From assembly GCA_963082975.1 (NCBI GenBank), contig OY720348.1, forward strand, positions 23,179,146-23,243,145: a DNA stretch of 64,000 nt, read 5' to 3'. This DNA comes from Labia minor. Taxonomy: Eukaryota > Arthropoda > Insecta > Dermaptera > Spongiphoridae. The notes below the pieces were generated by a model that was not told the origin of the DNA, searched no databases, and was given only the letters and a program-made list of their open reading frames with translations. The translations under genes and the position numbers were made by a program. Positions 29,715-42,096 of this stretch are shown in pieces. Numbering within the stretch: position 1 is the stretch's first letter; each line of letters starts with the position of its first letter.

Positions 29715-30040
29715 GGTAAAGTATACAGTCATTGGCCCCCTATCACTAAAACACAAATAATAAGAGATTTTTATTTTAAAAATTGTTCTATAAACTATGG
29801 TTATGTAATCGTTTGTTGAATTGTTGTATAATCACTATAGAATACCTAGGCCAATAACTGTATTTTTTTTTAAAAAAAGTGCTTATTGAAAATGTCATGA
29901 GAAAATGATTTTTTTTTATTAATCAAAATTCTCATGTTCTGCAAACCTAATTTGACACAGATTGTTCCGCAATTTGCCCAGATATGCATTAAAGACTGCT
30001 AGGAATTGATTAAGGGGGCCAACGACTGTATGCTTTACCC
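29715..30040. mobile_element. Tc1/mariner-type MITE, 326 bp, TA-flanked
   Basis: Left end GGGTAAAGTATACAGTCATT then GGCCCCCT; reversed right end GGGTAAAGCATACAGTCGTT then GGCCCCCT: about 26 of 28 bases identical. TA sits on both sides (29713-29714 and 30041-30042). There is no transposase frame. A third, degraded piece of the same terminal sequence, AGGCCAATAACTGTAT, lies inside at about 29850, as if an earlier end had been internalised. Confidence 0.85.
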
Positions 30041-30719
30041 TACAAGTGAAAAGAAAAAAAAACAATTAACTGTTAAGGATATGGAATGTTCAATATAATC
30101 ATTAAATTAATAAGATGAAAAATAGATGATTTTTCTAGTGAAACTTGTTTTTCAGCAAAATTTGGTCTAATTTAATATTCACTTTATTCAGATATTTAGT
30201 TCGGATACTAATGAAAGTTCATCGTTAATTCATATTAATGAAAATGCATCGATTTCTGAAATATTCTAGCATATATTAATTATTTCAATGTGACTATTTA
30301 AATATTACTTTTGATTGGAACAAAATCATTTTTAATTTTTAATAAATCCATGATTATCTTTACTAACTAACTAACCGCTCTCTAGAACGATAAATAAATT
30401 ATCAATGAGTCTCTTCGATTGGGGTTAAAGATAGGGGAGAAGATTTGGCGGTAAATAATTAAGTGTAGTAAATTGAAAACTAATTTCTCTTAGGACTCTC
30501 TTAGAATATTTTTTTTATTTCTACTGAAAATGATCAAATTGAATTATGAAGTACCGGAAGATACATAGTTATATATATATATTTATACTGAATTGAAATT
30601 ATTTTTTTAAATTTGTTTATTGTAAAAATAAATTGATAGATCTTTATAAAAAATTCAAATCCATTTCCAATAATAGAGACAAAAAACTATTTATTTATTT
30701 ATTTAGAAGAATGCCCTGA

Positions 30720-31060
30720 TTTTTTTGTAAATTGCTTGATCCAAGGCAGTCGAGCAAGGCTAGATGGCTAGATGGCGTCAAGAAATGCGCATGCGCACAT
30801 TAACGTTGGCGCTTGACATTCTCAGCACAACTCATTCGAAGCACATTGCTTAATCTTTTAACAAAATGTTAGCGTGTAGCCATACTAATAGTGGCTAAAC
30901 TAATTCAAACCCAAATATGGATTATTTATAACAACTGGGGGAAAATTTTGGAAACCTCAAAAAGGTAATACGATCTACGTATAACAGGTGCACTTATATA
31001 CAGCCCCCCTCTCTCTCCTTCGCTCCCACCTACACTTCCCAATATTATAATCCGCTATTT
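30720..31060. promoter_or_regulatory. GC-richer island with an NRF-1-type palindrome, promoter-like
   Basis: TGCGCATGCGCA at 30786-30797 is a perfect match to the NRF-1/Ewg palindrome. GATGGCTAGATGGCGTCA lies just upstream (AGATGGCG resembles a YY1/pleiohomeotic site) and GTTGGCGCTTGACATTCTC downstream. About 200 bp further on come TATATA and a CT-rich stretch (about 30995-31030). Such clusters mark TATA-less animal promoters, but no gene starts visibly next to it. It could serve an undetected non-coding transcript or be chance. Confidence 0.3.
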
Positions 31061-33508
31061 AAGTATTTTTAACATGTGAGATAATATATCAAGAGCTATA
31101 ATTATAATTTAAAACCAATCTTGTTTTTATCCTTTCCTAATTTATAAAAAATTACCAAGATAAGCCATATGGGGAATATAATGAATGAATTATAATGAGA
31201 AAAAAATTTAAAAATAAAAAAAATTATAATAAATAAAATAAAAACATTGAAAATCACATATTCGTTATTAATAAATAAGCATATTTTTTTTTATAATCGA
31301 AGGCATATGTTTTTGACATTTTCTGGTGATTATAATCCAATGGATATAGTATAATAATGAAAATATCTTATTCTTCATCTATAACTCTCATAAAACCACA
31401 TGCACTGATTTATCAAACTGATGTATTTAAAAAAATATACTTATATATAAATAAATATATATATATATATATATATTTAAATCAATCATTAGTTTTTATT
31501 CATTTATACTCTCCTAGATTTTATTATTAATTGAAAAGTGAATAATCGAAATTTATTTTGCTTGAAATATATATTTTAATTAATTGGAATTGATTCTTGG
31601 ATCGAGTTCTTTCATGGGGTTCTTTTTCAATGAATCCCCCCATAAGAGTGAATAACTAGACAGAGCGATCAATAGAAAGTTTCTTTTCAGGGTCCCCGAT
31701 TCTTATCAAGTCGTTTGGATGACTCAGTGAGCATTATTTCGTTCATCAACACCGTTACTACTTGTAAATTTATTTAGAAATGAATTAGATCATAATTAGG
31801 ATAAATAGAACAAAAAATATATACATATTCAATAAAGCCTTCTTTTTTTGCTCCCTCTTATGTCCAAAATAACTCAATATCCCTCTCTCGCCTCCTCTCC
31901 TCCTCCCCTATTGACGTATCTATATGAATTGTTGAACTGAAAAGAATAAAAAATAATTCATTCAAAAATAAAATACAATTTTAAAAATATAAACCAATAA
32001 CCAAGAACATTAAATATCTTATACAACATTTAAAATAAAAAAAATAATAATTTAATCTAATTTACCAACAAGTAAAAAAATGAATTGTTGTGATGATCAT
32101 TATACTATAATTAATTTTTTTTATTATTCACGAGTTTTTTTTTTTAAGAATTTAAGAATTTTCATTCAAATAATAGAACAAAAGACAAAAAATACAAACA
32201 CCATTTAATTACTTTATTATCAAATAAATCGTTCAAGATCCTCTACTTCTCAAATAGTTAAAGGAAATATTTATTTCATAAAATAATCTTTAATTGAAGC
32301 AACCTATCGCTTATATATTATGATTATTATTAATAAATGTTTAAAAGGATCTCAAATATTTAAATATTTGAATTTTAAACCAACAATCAAAATTTTGAAT
32401 CAACAATCAAGCTAACATAATATAAAAATATAATGGAATATAATGCAAAATATATATAGATTTTATAATCTTTAATCAAGTTTTATTATATCTCAATGAT
32501 TACATTTATTTGATCTATTTATCACTTATGTACAATCAGCCCCACACCTGTCTTATTTACGTCCATGTGGCCCTTCCCACGTGCTTTTCTGTCAGATTTA
32601 TGGTTCATATGGTTAAACCTCGATTTCTTCATTTAATTGTTCAAAATAATCTACAGTATATTTACCTTTATCAAATTAAAAAAAATAATGTAAAGTTACT
32701 TATTTAAAGATTCTTTATTCAATTTCACTTGTAGTTTATTATACTTAATATACTATCTTCAATGAATTTTCTAATATCATTATCATAATTATTTGCATTT
32801 TAAAATTCAAAATCATCGAATAAGATAATTGAGCTTAGGTATTTGTATTTTAAATAATTAAATTAAATTTTCTTAACTTTCGAGTTGATTTCATTAAAGA
32901 TAATTATTTATTTTTTTCGAAATTGATCTTTCTCCACTCTCATAATCCTTAATTTTAATTGTGTCCTAATTTAAAAATATAAACCAATTTTATTCCAATT
33001 ATAACAATTTCAATATTATAAAAATTAATTTTGTTATTTAAGTTATAAATGAAAAGAAAAAAAATATATATATTTTTATATATCTATGTGTGAAATAAAT
33101 TCAATTTGAATAAATAAAATTTGAAAGGAAATCATTTATAAATTTACTATGGCATCTCTGTCAGCATAATAATAAATCAATGAAACAAAATTAGGTTGTG
33201 ATCACGAACTGATCCCCCACTTATTATATTATAATAATATATCAAATTGGATCTCGTTCGAAAATGTTACAACCGAAACAACCAAGATTGGCTACACTTC
33301 TCCCCCTCTCCCACTAGTCTTAATCTTAAACACGCCCCTGAAATGATGATATTGGTTACTTCTAAGAGGGAGAAGTAAGTGTCAACAATTGCATTTCTAA
33401 ACAGCCCTCTCATCCATTTTATTCAATTTTGATTCCGGTGAATCCAAAATATATTATTAGGAAGATATTTAAATTCCATCAAAAATAATTAAATTTATTT
33501 GATTAAAT

Positions 33509-33547
<39 letters not shown>

Positions 33548-33759
33548 ATTGTTATTTTAAAATTATTAAACATCCTATCGAACCAAACAATATGGAACGT
33601 TCCGCACTGATTTTTTAGGTCACTGCTAATTTAATTTTTGATTAATTAATATAAAAAATTCAATTAAATAAACAATTTATTTTTTTTACCTTAAAAAATA
33701 TTCATATATTATATAATTTATTAGTTAAATTGAAATTGATCAATTGTTAATAATATTAT

Positions 33760-34530
33760 ATATATCTTATCTTATTACACTAGCAAAAATTGTATATATA
33801 AATATATATATATTTGTATTTTTGAAATATTAAACCGCTCTAAGGATTTTTTTTTGAAATTCACACTATAGGTAATTTTTAGAAAGAAAAATCGATCCGT
33901 ATTGTTTTGAACCTCGGGAAAATCATCTTTGTTAGTTTTATCTTAATTTAAAATAGGATTTTTTTATAATAAAAAAATGGCGCGGGATAGCGCTTCCTAA
34001 AATACAAAATATTATAAATAAAATAAAATTAAAAATATTTATTTTAATAATATTTTGTAATCAAATTACGAAATATATATTATGTTATATCTACAGGCCA
34101 TACTTTTCTGCCTTTCAGTGCATTAATACGTACGTTTAAGGTAGTGATTCTCAACCACTTTGCCGCGAGATTACGAGGCTCTTAAGTTTTTTTTTTCTAA
34201 ATTTTTTCAATTTGGTTCTAAAAAACAAAAAAGCTAAACCCTTTTTGGGACCACTTTTTTCAAAATGGTAAACTTTAAAACTTATCTTTTTCTTTGTGTG
34301 CCGCCAAATTTTTAAACCGTTAAAAGTGTGCCGCGGTAAAAAGAAAAAGGTTGAGAATCATTGGTTTAAGGGCTGTATATTTTATGACTATTTTTTTTTA
34401 ATTTATGTTCTTTTAAATTATTATTTATTTTAAATAATAATCTTAATCTTAAATATTCATAGTCCATAAGGATTATTTTTTTTAAAGTACCAACTCACAG
34501 CTCGGTGGACTAGGTGCTATATATATATAG
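33760..34530 (+). repeat. Dispersed repeat family A, longest copy, interrupted by a hAT MITE
   Basis: It runs from the AAGATAAG/ACTAGCAAAAATTG end through AAACCGCTCTAAGGATTTT, AAAGAAAAATCGATCC.., AAAATGGCGCGGGATAGCGC, TTTTGTAATCAAATTACGAA and TGCATTAATACGTACGTTTA to CAGCTCGGTGGACTAGGTGC. Other copies are at 2996-3560 (inverted) and 37090-37600. The first and last parts are continuous once 34142-34363 and one duplicated 8-mer are removed. Confidence 0.8.
34142..34363. repeat. hAT MITE nested in family A repeat, perfect 8-bp duplication
   Basis: A 222-bp element with ends TAGTGATTCTCAACCACTTT and, reversed, CAATGATTCTCAACCTTTTT. GTTTAAGG flanks it on both sides (34134-34141 and 34364-34371). 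Two other family A copies show the uninterrupted site: GTACGTTTAACGGCTGTATG at about 37422-37441 and, reversed, CGTACGTTTAAGGACTGCAT at about 3154-3173. This is a clear case of an occupied site versus paralogous empty sites. Confidence 0.9.
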
Positions 34531-35289
34531 GAAATTAAGCTAATCTTAGTTATTCGTTTATTAATGCAAGTTAGGTAAAAATATAATTTTAATTGTGAGA
34601 AAATATATAAATATGTTTATTCGGGTTATATTTATTATTTGTTTATAATTTTAAATTTATTTTAATCTAATTTCTAAAATAATTTATTTATGCTTAAAAT
34701 TGATTAAGCTAGATTATTTTCTATTATTATTTTTCACTTTAGAATAGAAGTATAAATAAACACTTATTTATGTAAGTTTTTTCTGTTAAAAATTTTAACA
34801 TCATTTCTACTGTTCTAATTATCTTACTAACGCATTTGGTAGGGTCTTGGTATAATCTATTTTAAACTTATAACTTAAAACCCAATATATAACTATCATA
34901 TATTAATTGCAGTTAGTTATTAATTTAATTAATTTAAATAATTGTTAAATAAAATGAAACTGGATAAATTAAATAACTACGAAAAATGTTATTTTTTTTT
35001 TTTAAATAATTTTATATATTTTTTTATCGAAACCGTGTGAATATACAGCTACAGAAACATTCATTAAATTATCTTTATTTTGTCCTTGGGTTCTAATGAT
35101 AACGAAGAATTTGCAAACGAGATCTCCCATACGGATATTTCAACGTATTTCGAAATTTTGATTCCTAAACTGTTCATTTGCCGTTCTAGTAATTTTCAAT
35201 TTGATTATACACTCAATGACTTACCTATTTTCAATTAAATATATTAAAGACATGACAGAGAAAATTTTTCATTAATAATTTCATCTTGT

Positions 35290-35850
35290 TTTTAGATTGC
35301 CTATCTTAAGGCGCATTTACAATTTTGCTTTTTACCGACCGACGATAGTAAGGGAAGTATTGTTTTCACACCAAATTTCACATGTGGAGATTTTTACATA
35401 TCTCCACGAATCATGCATTTTCTTAACAGAAAAAAGTATTTTTAGCATGATGTCTGTCCGTCCGTCTGTCCGTCTGTCCGTCCGTCCGTCCGTCTGTCCG
35501 TCCGTATAGATGTGTACAGCCTGAACGGCTTAACGGATTTTGATGAAATTTGATATATTTACTTAATGCATCAGTGGGATGAATTGATCAACTTTTGGTG
35601 CAAATCCGGAAACCGGAAGTGGTAGTATTAGCGATCGACGATAAAAAGGGAAGGGTTATTTTCGCACCAGATTTCACATAAGGAGATTTTTTTACATATC
35701 ACCACGAATGTATTGGTTTTATCCTCGGGAAAAATCATCTTCATTATGTTTTTCTTAATTTAAAATTATATGACGTCACCCAGCCCTTCATGACGTCACA
35801 GCCTCGGGTAACGCCGGCAACGCCGGCTAGTTCAGCTATATATTATAAAT
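35290..35850 (+). repeat. Dispersed repeat with a (TCCG/TCTG)n block and CTAG-type end
   Basis: A stretch of TCCG and TCTG tetramers (about 35453-35506) sits between two related arms, each with ACCGACGATAGTAAGGG / ATCGACGATAAAAAGGG and TTTCACAT-GGAGATTTT. The far end holds two TGACGTCA octamers (35771 and 35791 region) and CGCCGGCAACGCCGGCTAGT. The GC-rich hairpin-like GCCGG..CCGGC directly before TAGT resembles the 3' terminus of Helitrons, but hairpin spacing is not classical. Confidence 0.6.
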
Positions 35851-36309
35851 AAAATAAAATTAAAAATATTTATGTTATATGCCTATCTGTTTTTTATTAC
35901 ATTAATAGATATATTAAAATTATTTGAAATTGTTTCTGTAGCTGGAAATTAATTTTTTTCAAACCGTCGGTCGGTTCGGACCTGGCCACAGGTCAACTTA
36001 TTTTTTATACTTTAAATCAACAAGAATTAAACTTTATTTTTCTCTTTTATCTTATGGCTCTCTTAAATTGACTACAAATTGCATCTGCTCCATTCTACTG
36101 ACCTTTTGACAGGTTTGAACAAAAAAAAAAAATTGTATTTTTATCGACCCCTGTTCCGTTTTGAAATTTGCTAATCAATTTTTTTTTTTTAATTTTACAA
36201 TAAAAATGATTATTTATTATTCAAGGACATACTAAGAACTGAGAAGTAAATGTTTTTTTTTTATTTTAATACTATGATAGTATTTAATTTTGTTAGAACA
36301 ATTAGTATT

Positions 36310-37600
36310 TCAATATATATATATATCTTATCTTATTATAATAGCAAAAATTGTATATATATATTTGTTTTTTTGAGATATTAAACCGCTCTAAGGATTT
36401 TTTTTTTGAAATTCACTTTTATAAAGAAAAATCGATCTGTATTTATATATTCGGGAAAATCATCTTTATTAATTTTTTCTTAATTTAAAATAGAAATTTT
36501 GATAATAAAAAATTGGCGCCGAGCAACGCCGGTTTCCTTAAATACATAATATAAAGTACCGGGACCCCGAGCCTCGGCTCGGTACTTAAGTTAAAAAAAA
36601 TGATTCATTATTATTGGATTTGGCTGGTAATATACCTGGGACACTGAGCTCTCGCTCTACCCTTTAAAAAATATTGATATACAATTCTTTAATTATTTAT
36701 TACAATTATTAAATGTATTAAATAATATTTTATTTAAAAAATATTAAAAATTATAAAACTATCTAAAACTTAATTAATAAAAGAACAATGAATAAATAAA
36801 TCACGGAAATAGATAAAAAAAAATGCACGCGGCGAGTTTCGATCCTTCGAACTCGGGGAGTAAAAACAATTGTTCTAACCACTGGTCTAAGTATTTTGAT
36901 AATAAAATTAAGATATTTTTACCATCTTTCGAAGACATTTATTTGTTTTGTTGTTTTTTTTTGAGAGAGATTAATAAATATATATATATTTTATTAAAAA
37001 TAAATATTTTTAATTTTTAATTTTAAATTAAATAATAAATTTTAAAATATTTTAAATAAAAAAAAAATATTAATACAATTTCAGTTAAAAAATAAAAATG
37101 GATGTCATGTGACGTCACCCATATATAATTTTAAATTAAGAAATAAATAATGAAGCTGTATGTTTCAAGAGATATGAACAATAAAACTTAATTTTTCTTT
37201 ATAAATACTATATCTAGTGTGAATTTGAAAAAAATCGTTAGAGCGGTTTTTGAGAACCCATGGCTATATATATATATATATATACAATTTTAGCTAGCAT
37301 AATAAGATAAGATAAAATAAAATTAAAAATAATTATTTTAATAATATTTTGTAATCAAATTACGAAATATATATTATTATGTTATATCCACAGGCCATAT
37401 CTGTCATTTGGTGCATCAATCAGTACGTTTAACGGCTGTATGTTTTATAATATATCTAGTTTTTTTTTAATTTATGTTCTTTTCAATTAATTGAAATTGT
37501 TTCGTATATTTAGTCGTTTATTTATTTTAAATATTAATCTTAATTTTAAATATTCATAGTTCATAAGGAATCATTTTTTTAAAGAGACCAGCTACTATAT
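36310..37600 (+). repeat. Fragmented family A repeats with tRNA-like relic between
   Basis: 36310-36560 repeats the TAGCAAAAATTG..AAACCGCTCTAAGG..AAATCGATCTG part of family A and ends near CGCCGAGCAACGCCGG. 37090-37600 holds the complementary blocks AAATCGTTAGAGCGGTTTTT, AATTTTAGCTAGCATAATAA, GTAATCAAATTACGAAATAT and AGTACGTTTAACGGCTGTAT. At 36825-36893, on the minus strand, TAGACCAGTGGTTAGAAC (A-box-like) and GAGTTCGAAGGA (B-box-like) suggest a tRNA-derived relic rather than a functional tRNA. Confidence 0.55.
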
Positions 37601-37779
37601 ATTTAATCTAGCACCTTTCAAGCGTAATATATGCATAATTTTGTTCCTAAAAGAATTATTGAGAAAGATAAATTGGAGTATTTTTATTGAATGTAAATAG
37701 TTCTGCAAGTTGAAATGAATAAATGAAATTGTGAGGGTAAATAGAATTGAGTGTGAATACTTGAAGTATTTCCTGAAAA

Positions 37780-38178
37780 TCAAGTCGCCACCGTTGCTTT
37801 GGTTGCGTGTTGGTGTGTTGAGGTCTCTGGAAAGCACAGCGCTTTGACTCCATGGCAAGGGGGGTGGGGTGAGGTCTCTGGAGGGGAGGGGCCCACTGGT
37901 TGCCTGGTCGCTGTTGAATAGAATAGCCAACCAGAGAGGAGAGGTTTTTAGTGCCAGAAGAGACTTGCTTGTCGTACCATTCGGCGTTTGTTCGTTCGTT
38001 CGTTCGTTCGTTCTTTCGTTCTGTCGTTCGTTCCATCGTTCGTTCGTTGTTCGTTATTTGTTTGTGTTGGTTGTTTGGAGAGTGGATCCTTGATCGTGAT
38101 GCTTGTCTTCGCTACATGACTCGTTGCCGTTGATTCTCTGGATATCGTTTGCATCCAAGTCTTCTGTTAAGTGGAAGC
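37780..38178 (+). promoter_or_regulatory. numb promoter / 5'UTR region with TTCG repeats
   Basis: A distinctly GC-richer block in an AT-rich setting, directly upstream of the first numb codon. It contains GGAGGGGAGGGGCCC (about 37879-37893) and an irregular TTCG tetranucleotide array (about 37989-38059) that would fall in the 5'UTR if transcription begins upstream of it. No TATA box is evident. The transcription start cannot be placed from sequence alone. Confidence 0.5.
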
Positions 38179-38746
38179 ATGGGCCAGGTGCCATCGTCCC
38201 ATCATCAACCGCTTGACCGAGCAAGGACTGCGTCCTTCCGTCGTTCCCACCGACATGCTCGAAAGGTAACCAACTGACAATCAATCCAAACTAAACCAAA
38301 ATCCCAATTCCCAATTCCCAATGGTGGTCACGCAGCGAGTTTCCACTTATCCATCCAATATTACCTACCGGCAACCAACTTCAGTCGGCATCAGCCCCAC
38401 CTTGACTACCTTACTTCCATTCTCTTTCTCTCTCACTCACTCTCGCTTTATCTCCACCCCACGGTTACTGCTGCTCTTGCTGTTTCATTCTCTTAAAAGA
38501 AAAAAAAAACACACACCTCTTAATAAAACTCAAAAACATCTGCCTTAATCCATCAACATAACTCCAAGCGAACTACACTCGACCACATTTGCTTTCTACC
38601 AGAAATTCAAAATTTAATCGAGTGACATTGAATTTCAAAATTATCATCAAAACATCGTTTACACTTGAAACACAATATAAAAATCCAATAAATTAATAAA
38701 TATTATAATTTTAATAAGATTACATTTGTGTATTTATTTTATTGAA

Positions 38747-38790
<44 letters not shown>

Positions 38791-39098
38791 GGATAGATAA
38801 ATAATATTAATTAATTAAATAATTTCCTTATATCCAAACCGAACCGAAAAAACCTAAAATTAGGAATAAGAGAATAATTAGTGAATTAGTCAATAAAACA
38901 TTACTTAATGACATCCTATTTCGAGGTTCATAATAAGTTAATCTGGCAAACTTTAATAATTTTTATCTCGTACACTAGAAACGACCCGCAAAAATTGCAT
39001 AAGAAAAGTTTATTTGAAATTAAAAAAGGAATCCACTGGTAAAGTTTTATCCAAATCCATGACTGGATGTCCAGTTTATATAATTACCATATATTATA

Positions 39099-39134
<36 letters not shown>

Positions 39135-42059
39135 CAAACTACTATTAATGTTATTTCAAGTCAAAATGTCGAATTTTGTATACCCTATCAATTACACCTC
39201 AAATCAAATTGTATTTATTATATATGATTATTTTTTAAAATAAAAGTAATACTATTTATTACGTTAATTATTTAAAATTTAGCTGTTTTATATATAAATA
39301 GTATTCTAACTTAATATATTTCGAAAATTATATAACATTGAACTAGAGCAATTTATTTTTACAAAGCTTTTCTCCCCTATTTTACCCCGATTTCATCCCC
39401 CTCCCCATTCAACGGTTGTAAAAGTGTTTTTCTATAAAAGATACCCTAACCACCAAAAAATCCCTAAACAGATAATTACTTTTCTATTAATATTATTAAA
39501 AAATAAATATTGAACTATAAATGATTTTTTCATAAATATTTAAATCAATTAATAAATGAAATGATCCCGAACTATATATTTTATACATTAAAATTAATTT
39601 TATTTTAAATTAATTAGATTATATATATATATATGTATGTATTTATATATAAAGATATCTTTCTATATAAAACCAAAGAATACATTTCGATTTACCCCTC
39701 CATTTTCCAAAAAATAAGATAAAATCATCACTAAAGAGATAAATAATTCAAGATATAAATGGCTTTTGTTGATTTGTCATTTAATTCACCTTTTTGAATG
39801 AATCAAAACAAAAATAATAGAGATTAAGGAATCAAGGATATAACTTGACAGCTCATCGTTCTTATGCAATTTTAAAGTATTTTTTTTTAAATAAACGAAA
39901 AAAAATGATTATTATATTTAATATTAAATACCTATATGCAAGTTTCATATTAAACATGTGAAATTTCGAAATTTTATATTTATATTAGAATATAAAATAT
40001 TATGAAAAAAATGACAATCGTTGCTTTATCGTTCCATTGGTGGAGCAACTAGAAGCGGCTACAGGAAGCTGGTATATAATAAACAATGTATGTTGTATAT
40101 TAACTGTCAAAACATATCGAATTACATGATTTCATATCATAACAATCATTTTTATTTATTATTATTATTATATATAACATATTCCAAATTATTTTCAAAA
40201 AAAAAAAAAAATTTTATACAATTTTTAAAAATTAATTAAATATAGATTTATTTAATACCGACATTGAAACAAATAATTGGGTCCAAGGTTGAATTTCTTT
40301 TGTTTAAATTTGCACTAATAATTTCCATAAAGGGCTTTTGAATTCATTCTCTCATGCTTATTACGTTTTTTTCTCATTCTCAAATGTTTATGTAATTTCT
40401 GTTGAAGAACTCCTTTCTTCATCTAACATTCATTTCACTTTTTCCTTCACTTATTCATTCATTTTTTTTTTAATCAGAGATAAGGTGGATTTTACAATCG
40501 AAAAACAACCTTTCCCAATAGATACCTTGAATTTTCTTGTTTCTACATTAATAATAATAAATTTATATTTAATAATTACTATGCTGAATGATGTAAATAT
40601 ATATAAATTATATGTCATGTCATTGCCCTAGCTAATTTTGAATTTATACAAATTTTTAATCTAATAAAAAATTATTTATCTATCAATAATAAATTTCATT
40701 GGAATATTTGACCATTGATAGATAAAAAAAATTAAATTAATATTTAATTAATTTTGTTATGTTTGAGTTATGATGATAAGCCATAAAACAATCCAAATTC
40801 AAATCAGAATAAATAAAATTAAATTTAAAAATAATATGGGGTTAAATGTGTAACATTTGGAGGTTAAAGGTAACTGAAGAGGTATTTATAAAACACTTCA
40901 CACATACCTCTTCTCTGAAAAATAAACATTCAATTATTTTGTCGATTATGTCCTATATTTGAATGATATGTTTTTCAATTTCTAAACTATTTGCTGAATT
41001 CTTATTTTTTTATTTGGAATGACAACTTAGATGTATAACTTATTGCAATCTATATAAAGGGACACCTGTTTAATTTATGTATTCATTTGATACCAGAAAA
41101 ACTGAAACATTTGTGTCTAGACAATTATTATATCGGAATAGAAATATCAAATTCAATCTTAGTTTCAGTTTCAAAGTCATTCAGTGGCATAAAAAATCAA
41201 TCTAAAATTATATTATTTTACTTAGTTAACTGATTTTTAATATTTTTGATAGTTATATCAATTATTTTAATGGCCATTGAGATTCTGGATAGTACAACAA
41301 TGTTGTTATTAAAAAAAGTTAGGTTAACTTACGATACTTTTGAAATCAATTAGGAAATTTTTCTTTTAAATTAATAAATAATGAATAGAACGGTTTTTAT
41401 ATATATGTATAATTTGTCTACCGAGATTTCATTTATTTTAGAATTTCTTTCAATAAAATTTATTTATTTATTTATTTTTTGCTTCTTGCTGGACTTTGAA
41501 CTCTGACTGTACTATACTTGACAACTTTCCAATGAAACTCTAATTAAAATTAATTAGTTAATATAATTCAATTGTTTTAGATAGCTACTTATATTATATA
41601 TAATGGTGAATTAATGTTGTACAAAAAAAGAAAGTATATAAATAATAAATAGAAATTAGTCTAATTACTATACTTGTTTTTAAATATATTAAATAAAACT
41701 AATGATCTTTTGCTAAAGAATAGACGCTATCAGATTGTAAACATAATTTAAATTTTTTTTCCTTGATTATTAATATTCTTTGATGATTATAGAACTGAAA
41801 TATTGAATTCACATTTTTATATTCTATTGAAACATCTTAAATAGAAAAAATGTTAATAATAATGATATGTAGTATATATAAATGTTTAATTTCAATAAAA
41901 TATATTCTTTATATTTAGTTATATATTTATTTAATTTGTTAAGATATTTAAGATCCGTTATGAAATAATATTTTGGCCATAACTGATCATTAAAGAATTT
42001 TAATAAAAATAGATAATTTATTTTATATATTGAAACTACATTTTTTTTTTACAACTATA

Positions 42060-42096
<37 letters not shown>

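Larger units (their letters stand above)
28165..37779. other. Intergenic region downstream of BLM, no recognisable gene
   Basis: About 9.6 kb, mostly very AT-rich. BLM polyadenylation signals (AATAAA) lie at about 28245 and 28263. Recognisable contents are listed separately: a TA-flanked MITE (29715-30040), a GC-richer island with an NRF-1-type palindrome (about 30720-31060), family A repeats (33760-34530, 36310-36560, 37090-37600), a tetranucleotide-bearing repeat (35290-35850) and a tRNA-like relic (36825-36893). Short open frames (for example at 28862, 32510) show no family resemblance and I do not call them. Confidence 0.7.

Noticed and set aside
35453-35506. TCCG/TCTG array as CRISPR or coding repeat
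   Set aside because: A simple tetranucleotide tract inside a dispersed repeat; the frame through it (35297-35509) has no other support.
36825-36893. Functional tRNA gene on the minus strand
   Set aside because: A- and B-box-like sequences are present, but the T arm does not fold properly and no acceptor stem pairs.
37989-38059. TTCG array as a CRISPR or satellite array
   Set aside because: It is an irregular tetranucleotide microsatellite without repeat-spacer structure, in an animal genome.
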